Source of the DNA: Lasiosphaeria ovina
Lineage: Eukaryota; Ascomycota; Sordariomycetes; Sordariales; Lasiosphaeriaceae
NCBI GenBank assembly: GCA_033439765.1
Contig: JAULSN010000015.1
Span: 186,001 to 250,000, forward strand
DNA: 64,000 nucleotides
Direction: 5' to 3'
Notes under the pieces: model-generated
Seen by the model: only the letters and a program-made list of their open reading frames with translations
The model's database searches: none
What the model was told of the DNA's origin: nothing
Shown here: positions 57,386-64,000 of the stretch, one piece after another
Layout of the letters: the number at the start of each line of letters is the position of its first letter
Position numbering within the stretch: position 1 is the stretch's first letter
Program-made: the position numbers and the translations under genes

Positions 57386-60300
57386 TCTCCGAGTAGAACT
57401 TAAGAGCCTTATAGTTAATAACGGCGAGGAATAGTTTCTATAACCCCTATAGTATAGTACGCTAGGTTTCTAAACCTCTAATAATAACGAGGAGCTCTTT
57501 ATCTTATATCGGGTAATTATACTCGGCTCCTTATAGGGTTTCTGAATAATAGGCTATTAAGTACTATTCGCTATCCTCCCCTATCTACGTAAGTACTCCC
57601 GTAACTACGCTATTCAAGGAGTCCGTTTCTATACGGGTTTCTACGTAGAAGTCGAAGTATCCGAATAGTAGGGCGGTAAGTAGGGAGTACTTAAGCTCCT
57701 CAAATACCTCCTAATAATAGGGTAACTATACGAATAATTAGTCTTTCCTCGTAAGGTCCGTTATAGGGCGGGCTATCCGGCTATAATCTTTAATAAACCG
57801 GCGGAAATAGTTATAGAACCCGAGGAAAGACTAGATCCCTTTTACGGTCGTAGGCCTTTCCCAGTTTCTAACTACGGAGGTCTTTTCTAGGTCTACGTAT
57901 ATACCGTCTTTTCCGATAATAAAGCCTAAGTAGCGAGTCTCGGTAACGTAGAACTCGTATTTCTTAATATCGGCCTAGAGGCCGTACTCTCTTAACTTAA
58001 CGAGGACCTTTTTAATATACTCCTTATATTCCTCTAGGGAGTTAGAAAAGATAAGAATATTATCGATATAAGTACTATAGAATATATCGAGGTATTCTAC
58101 TAATACTTCGTTAATAAATCGCTAGAAAGTAGCGGGTCTATTAGTTAACCTAAAGGGTAGGACTTAGTACTAGTAGGACCCGTACCTTATCCTAAACGCG
58201 GTTAATTCGATATTATCGTCGTAGATTCTTAGCCTATAGAAGGCTTACCGGATATCGATTTTGGTAAAGATCTTCTTACTAGTAATTAGCGCGAGGGTCT
58301 CGTCGATAAGGGGGATCGGGTACTAATCCTTCCGGGTAATTAAGTTTAGTCGTTAGTAGTCGATATAAAAACGGAGTCCTCCTCTAGGCTTGGCTACTAT
58401 TAGTACCGGGGCTGCCTAAGGGGCTAAGCTAGGCTCGATAAATCCCTTTTATAAGTACTCCGTAATATATATACGATAAGCCTCTAGTTCCTCTAGAGAT
58501 ATCTTATAGAGAGGGCTATGGATAAGGTCTTTCTCTAGGGTCTTACCTTCTAATAGCTCGATATAGTAATTAGCCTTTCCTAGGCGGTAGGGTATACGAA
58601 CGTCCGATTCGGCTTTACTAAAGACGTCTAGGAAATTATAGTACGCTATAGGGACGGTCTAGATAATTTTCTTAGCCAGATCTATATCGTCTTTTAGTAA
58701 CTACTATTCCCGGCGGTCCTAGATATACCGGTCTAGCTTATATAACGATATAATATAGATAGAGTCCTACGCCTTATAGGCCGTCTTAAGGAACGATATA
58801 GCTCTAATTATACGTAGGTTAGGTATACGCTCTTTATACTAGCCAATAGCGTCTCGCTTTATCTTATATCGCCCGCGAATATCCGTTTCCGGATATAAGG
58901 AAGTAATCGTTACCTTCGGTTAACTTAGTTCCGGTAGGCTTAATTAACCTTCCTTATTATTACTACTACTACTATTATAGAGTTCCCGCTCTATACGGTT
59001 TAGCTCGCGTTATTAGAAGTTACTAGACGACGACCTCCGGGGTTATTAGTTAAGGAAGCGAACTTTCTTTAGACGGGGAGTAGTAGGGGTAGGCGTAGGA
59101 GAAGTAGTAGGTTCTGGTTTAATAACTTATTACTCTAGGATCTTAATTCGATTACGGATACTATATCCATCCTAACGTCGTTTATCCTTAACGTCTATAG
59201 CCCGTTACCTCCGTACTATATCCTCCTAATAGCTCTTACTCTTAAGAAACTTAGTCTTCCCGACCGGGATATCTATCTAGTACCGCGGGTCGACGTTCCA
59301 GTCGGGGGGGAATAGTAGGCGCTACTTTATATAGTCCGCCTATACGTCGTAGTACGCGAACTAGTTCTTACTAATAAGGATATCGTACCTTATCTCGAGT
59401 ACGATTATCTATTCATTATAAATAGTTCGCCCTTATATACGGAGGTACCCTCGTACTAACCTACGAATATCCTATATAAGCTTACCTTAATAGTCGGAAA
59501 CTCCTCTCTTATAAAAGTTATCTAGTTAATCGGACTATAGGTGTTTTACTATTCGTTTAGCGAATCTAGGGCTTATAAATATATAACTATCTACTCCCGT
59601 ATCCATTAATATATTAGAAGTAGAAAGAGAAAATCCATTATTAGCTATACTATAGTTATAGAGGAAGGAACCTCTACCGATAAGGGGGCTAATATCGAAG
59701 GAACTATTATTTAATTATTCTAACGAGATACCTTATCTTAATATACTTAATCCTATCTTCTTCTTTATCGATCTTAGGGATATATTCCCTAGGAGGGAGT
59801 CTTTATTTCCTAGGGCGCCTAGTTTATTAACTCGATATCGGTATCGTTATTATCGCTTATTAACGAAGACTAGCTACTATCTTCCTCCGAGTCCGAATTA
59901 AATTATTATATAATAGCTCGGATTTTGGCTTCCTATTAGCGACGAGCTTACTCCTTAAGCGGGCAATTATTCTAAACGTGGCCTTTCTCGCGGTATACGA
60001 AGTAACAACCTTCCTTAATAAGCTATATAGCTTCGGTCTTATTAGGACGTAGGGGAAGCGACGGGGAGTTACCCGAGGCTACTAGCTTCGGGTTCCTAAT
60101 AGGGGTATTAGGGCGGTAATTACCGCTACGGCGAGTCTTGTCTTTCTTTACGGTAGGAACCAGGTCCTTCTACTTAGCCTCTTTTCGCTAATATACGTTA
60201 GTAAAGTTTCGGGTAATACTTTATCTGTTGAAGAGGTTATATCGATAGAGCATTAATTAGTTTTCAAGCAGTTGGAAGAGTGGTAGTTATGGAAAGGTTT

Positions 60301-62556
60301 TAACGGAAGGTAAGGTTTGGAGCTTCCGTGAGATAGATTCGAAGGCGGTGAAGGATGGCAGAATGGATGATAATGAAGAGCAGAAAAAGTGGAGCAGAAT
60401 GGTATTTAGATTGTTGTGATTGGTCGAAGACTGATTGAGATGTTATTATTCTAAATACAAAGGTGGGAAAATGGTCCCCTTATTATACCAGCTTGTGTGG
60501 ACTCGGTTGAACGGAACTCGGCTCTGTTCAACACTTCGAACAACGGTCTGAAGCCAACAGAGGATCGTTGGCCAAGGTCGTAGCCGGCCCGGCAGGGCCT
60601 GCGGCTAGTTGGCCCGGGCCTGTTGCAGGTGGCCGGCAGGTGGCCCGGTCCGCGGCTAGGTGGCCCTGTGAGCGGCCTGGCTGTTGGAACCGGTTGCCTG
60701 AAGGTCGCCTACTGCCCTGGCCGTGCGGGGCCAACACCTGTGGCAGTTGGATCGATTCCAAAGACCGTATACGCGGGGCATTGAGTGGTTGTGGTTATAT
60801 TACGTTGTGTAAGGTGTAGGTCGTTGTGTATGTAAGCTTTGCAGCTTATATAAGATTGCTTATGTAAGAGACCCACAATTATTTATAGTTGTATTATTAC
60901 GTAAGCAGTATAAATATATTTATTATATATTTTTACCTCTTATAGTTCTTTTTATATCGTTTATTTTATATAAGGTAAAAAATATATATATTAAAAACCA
61001 ATATTATCCGTACTTAGCGACGCTCTCGAAAGTAGCGTCCGGGGCTAAGAATATAGGCATTATAACGGTAATATAGCTAGGGTAAATCTTACGGCGGAAC
61101 TCTATAATCCATTCCGACTTCGGTTTACGGACCTTACCTACTAAACGAATAAACTTATTCTTGAACTTAATATAGTCGTTACCGACGTTTTCCATAGCTA
61201 ACTTATTATAGTTATCCTAAGCGGTCTTAAGGCGATTCGGGTTATACTATTCGGACTAGATAAGATCGAGTAAGGCGTTACTAGTAGTAATTAGTTTAGG
61301 GTAGTTATTTAATATATAGGGATTAATCGTATCCGAGGCTACGCCTACTAAACAATTCTCGATATACGCCATATATATACGGTCGGTAGTAAAGTAGTTA
61401 GCGTTACCTTCTAACTTATTCATTAAGTATCGATAGAAGATCTCGAATTCCACCTTATCTACGTCGGGGTCGGCGTTCTAGGGCTTTAGGCTATTAATCT
61501 TCGCGGAACGGGTAGCTCGCTAGGTCGAGGTCTCTAATAGGGCCGGTATAGTACGGGGTAAGCGGCTACGGTTCCTAATAGTATTCTAGGTACTAATATT
61601 AATATTAATCGTAGTCGAGGGGTCGGGAATAGAAGTAACCGACGGAGTCGGGTTCGGAGTATTTAGGTTCTTGAGCTTGCGATTCTCGACGGCTTACTCG
61701 GCGATCGTCTATTAGAGGTCGAACGTATCGGCGACCTTATCTTATAATTCTTACTCCAAGCTAGCGATACGGGCTTAGGCATCGCTAAGAGCGACGTTAG
61801 GGTTCTTCAGTACCTCTTTAATATTCTAGGTAAATACTTTAGTCTACTAGAAAAGAAGTTCCTAATTAGTATCTAGTCGGCTAGTAGTGGTTAGTAATTC
61901 GGCGTTCTAGGCTCGAAAAGCGGCTATAACGATAGCTCGGAACTTGAATTCCTAGTATATAGCGTCTTTATTATCTTTTACTATACGGGCGAAGTCGTCT
62001 CGTAAGTAGAGTCTATTAAAAGCGGGCCAAGTATCGATACCTTTATTAGTTATCGGGCGGAAATAAAAAGCTACTCCTATAGTCGCTCGGTAACCGTAAT
62101 ACTCGGCGATCTTACCTATACGAAGTACGGCATTAATACGCTATTAGTCGGTCGTTATCTCGAAGCGTTCCCTAGGCATTTCGGCTATAATAACTCGCTT
62201 ATAGAACTCGAGCTAGGTCTCGTTTTCATCGATAGTAGTACGCGGGTTAGTAATATTAAGGGATAGGCGCGACGCTCTACGTACTACTCCTATTCGTATT
62301 AGATTAGGGTACTATATTATAATCTTGTCTTACGGCGGTATTATAGCGTCCAACGCCATAGGGTCATAGTTAACTTCAGTTCTAGCCTTCTACGTAGTAG
62401 TAGCGGCTTCTTCGGGGGATCTCGGTATCGTAACGGAGATACTTCAAGTCTTCGGTCGGGGTTCGTCAGGTCAATCTTATTAATCGGTTTTTTCTTCTTT
62501 AGGTCGGTAGGATATTAGAAAGCCTTCCTAGGCGGTGGATATTAACCTTAGAATGA
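57386..62556 (-). pseudogene. Element X pol and gag remainder
   Basis: This continues the X internal region from the RNase H/RT part through gag. The gag frames at 61256-61453 and 61004-61195 are near-copies of those in Y at 55827-56024 and 55575-55772. It is broken at 60225/61004 by a solo LTR. Many more C-to-T/G-to-A changes than in Y are visible in parallel positions. Confidence 0.85.
60226..61003. mobile_element. Solo LTR-like insertion, 778 bp, with TTATC duplication
   Basis: It interrupts X exactly between TTATC (60221-60225) and TTATC (61004-61008); the unbroken sequence is seen in Y near 55575-55600. It starts TGTTGAAGAGG, as many Copia LTRs do, and ends ACCAATA. Composition is bipartite: 60226-60850 is ordinary to GC-rich (GGCCGGCAGGTGGCCCGG) and not RIPed, while 60850-61003 is extremely AT-rich. 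No coding capacity. Solo-LTR identity is inferred from the 5-bp duplication and TG start; the end is not a perfect CA. Confidence 0.7.
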
Positions 62557-62809
62557 TATAATAGCGGTTAATAGTAACTAGGAAAAGGATCGCTAATATA
62601 GCTATACTATAGTCTAAGGATTCTAAGGTAAAGAAGAAAGGAAGAAAATCTATAAAGGTACGATTATGGTCGCGGGGTAAGTATAGGCTAGGGCTCAGGG
62701 AGCACGGACCTCTAGGGCTTACGGGAGGTTACGTACGACTAATCCTAATCGGGGCTAGTAATGAGCTTAAATCCGTAGTAGGGCCTTAGCGCTGGTGCCG
62801 ACCGTGATA
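62557..62809 (-). repeat. LTR of element X (5' LTR in coding sense)
   Basis: 253 bp, begins TATAATAGCGG (RIP form of TGTGACAGCGG), ends GTGATA and is followed by the TTATA duplication. Confidence 0.9.
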
Positions 62810-62814
62810 TTATA

Positions 62815-63404
62815 TATCTCGTTAGCCGGAAATAGCCTTAGTTATTCTAATTAGTAAGAGCTAGTACGAAGTCGTAGGTTTGAATCTTATATAATTTATT
62901 ATTTTTATATTTTTCTAAATCGTCCTTAGCGCCTTAGAGCTACTTATATAGGCTCCTTTGGCCGGTCTAGATTTTATTAATAGAATTTTTAGATTTTCTT
63001 TAGGTAGCTTAAAAATAAAACTAACTCCTACGAGTTCTCCTTATTCCTATAATTAAGCTATTTAATTAGGTATTAGAGCTCTTCTTTTATAATATAAGAG
63101 TCCAAAACCTACTTAATATTATATTCTTCTTTAAAGTCTTTAACCTCGATATCTTAAGCTAGCCGTATATTCCTTAACGCTAGTTCTAAAAGTAAAATAT
63201 AAAAGATATTTATCCTTAGCTTTATTATACTAAGTAAGGATAGTATATAATTAAATATTATAATCTTCTTCTTAACCTTAAACGGTCTAATTCGTTTAAA
63301 GTCTAGCTTCTTACTTAGCCGTTTTATTAATAAAAATTTTATTAAAAGAAAAACCTTATCCCCCTCCTTTAAGTAAGGTCCTTCGAACTTATATTTATCA
63401 TAGT
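62815..63404. other. Continuation of element Z copy 2 and AT-rich RIPed sequence
   Basis: Begins with the tRNA-like segment also seen at 13483-13556, then diverges into AT-rich sequence with poly-purine and poly-pyrimidine runs (for example 63330-63370). A decayed coding origin is likely, but I recognise no domain. Confidence 0.45.
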
Positions 63405-64000
63405 ACTATTATAAACCGCTCGACTATATAAGTTAAGGTTATATCGTATATAGGCACTAAGGGTCTGAGAAGTAGATATAAAGAATAAATAAAGGGCAAG
63501 CTCCTATTATACGGGGTAATATAGTCTAACTAGGTTTACTACTTAAAGTATATAAATATAGAGAATATATATTACTTACTTAAGGAACTAAGCAAGCTCT
63601 ATCTAAGACTATAGCTACGGTCGTTATATATACCTATCTATAATAATTAATAAGAGCTCAGCTCTTACTTACCTACCTTATTAGTATTACTTAATACTAA
63701 GTAGTACTAAGTAGTTAGGTAACCGCTTACCCGGCGTTAAGTAATACTTACCTACTAGGTATATCCTAATTAGCCGGGCAACTACGCGCCCGGCGTTAAT
63801 TAAGCTTTCCTCGCCGGGCATACGCTAATTAGCAGGGCGGGACCCGTACCGGACCTTCCCGTATATATAGGCTGCCTAATATATAACGGGATCCGTAATA
63901 TAATACCCCTCCTCTAAGGTTAGCGCCCTAATAATTAACGCTTCTTTCCTTAGCTAGCCGCTAACCCTAGTAGGTCCTTCTTTTCCCTCTTATATTATCT
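63405..64000. mobile_element. Long-TIR element Z, copy 3, end running off the window
   Basis: The reverse complement of copy 1's right end (about 14330-14935): ACTATTATAAACCGCTCG, the 240-bp repeat arm, the motif GAGCTCAGCTCTTA, the GCCGGGCA repeats and the AACGGGATCCGTAATA block all appear in mirrored order. Its interior lies beyond 64000. Confidence 0.7.

Larger units (their letters stand above)
48194..62809 (-). mobile_element. Ty3/Gypsy element X, coding on minus strand, split by Y and by a solo LTR
   Basis: The outer LTRs are 48194-48446 and 62557-62809 (253 bp each), flanked by TTATA. Removing element Y with its duplicated TCTCT (6918 bp) and the solo LTR with its duplicated TTATC (783 bp) leaves 6915 bp, almost exactly the 6913 bp of Y, so X was full-length before it was split. 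The internal parts are 48447-50467, 57386-60225 and 61009-62556. X carries more TpA (for example CTACTAATACTT where Y has CACCAATACTT), so it is older or more heavily RIPed. Confidence 0.92.

Overview
The window is nuclear DNA of a filamentous ascomycete, most likely a Sordariomycete (inference). Genes carry short GT-AG introns of about 46-142 bp with CTRAY branch sites. Families typical of Pezizomycotina are present: UstYa/DUF3328, ABCC, fungal ABC-F and an EF-hand alternative NADH dehydrogenase. Long blocks of retrotransposons are saturated with CpA-to-TpA transitions, the signature of repeat-induced point mutation (RIP).

Layout. 1-1958: an external alternative NADH dehydrogenase on the minus strand, cut by the window edge. 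1959-12247: a decayed accessory stretch with a Copia gag-pol remnant, a Mutator-like transposase fragment, gag-like coiled-coil ORFs, a truncated F-box/LRR-like fragment and much unassignable sequence. 12248-25299: a RIP-mutated nest. A long-TIR element (split by a much less mutated Copia LTR) abuts a minus-strand Gypsy element, which is split by a complete 6781-bp Gypsy element with 255-bp LTRs and an ATACC target duplication. 25300-44489: the gene island. 44490-46886: gene-poor. 46887-64000: a second RIP nest. A copy of the long-TIR family is split by a Gypsy element (X, TTATA duplication). X is itself split by a second full-length member of its own family (Y, TCTCT duplication) and by a 778-bp solo LTR (TTATC duplication). 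The start of another long-TIR copy runs off the right edge.

The gene island is the main interest. In about 11 kb it holds an ABCC exporter (-), a GT2-like glycosyltransferase (+), a membrane-anchored prolyl-4-hydroxylase-like 2OG-Fe(II) oxygenase (+), two UstYa-family oxidases (-, -) and, between them, a two-exon 49-residue secreted peptide (+). This resembles a fungal ribosomal peptide (RiPP) cluster of the UstYa-dependent 'dikaritin' type. Unlike ustiloxin or phomopsin precursors, the peptide has no tandem core repeats and no Lys-Arg Kex2 sites; a single C-terminal Pro/Phe/Tyr-rich segment is the likely core. A working model (inference): UstYa oxidases crosslink or oxidise aromatic residues, the hydroxylase acts on the prolines, the glycosyltransferase decorates the hydroxyl, and the ABCC pump exports the product. 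Next to it lie an ABC-F ATPase (+) and an MFS transporter (+) interrupted by one in-frame TAG.

I recognised no complete tRNA, rRNA or CRISPR array. RIP-block genes were read as stop-riddled pseudogenes from conserved motifs, so their internal boundaries are approximate.
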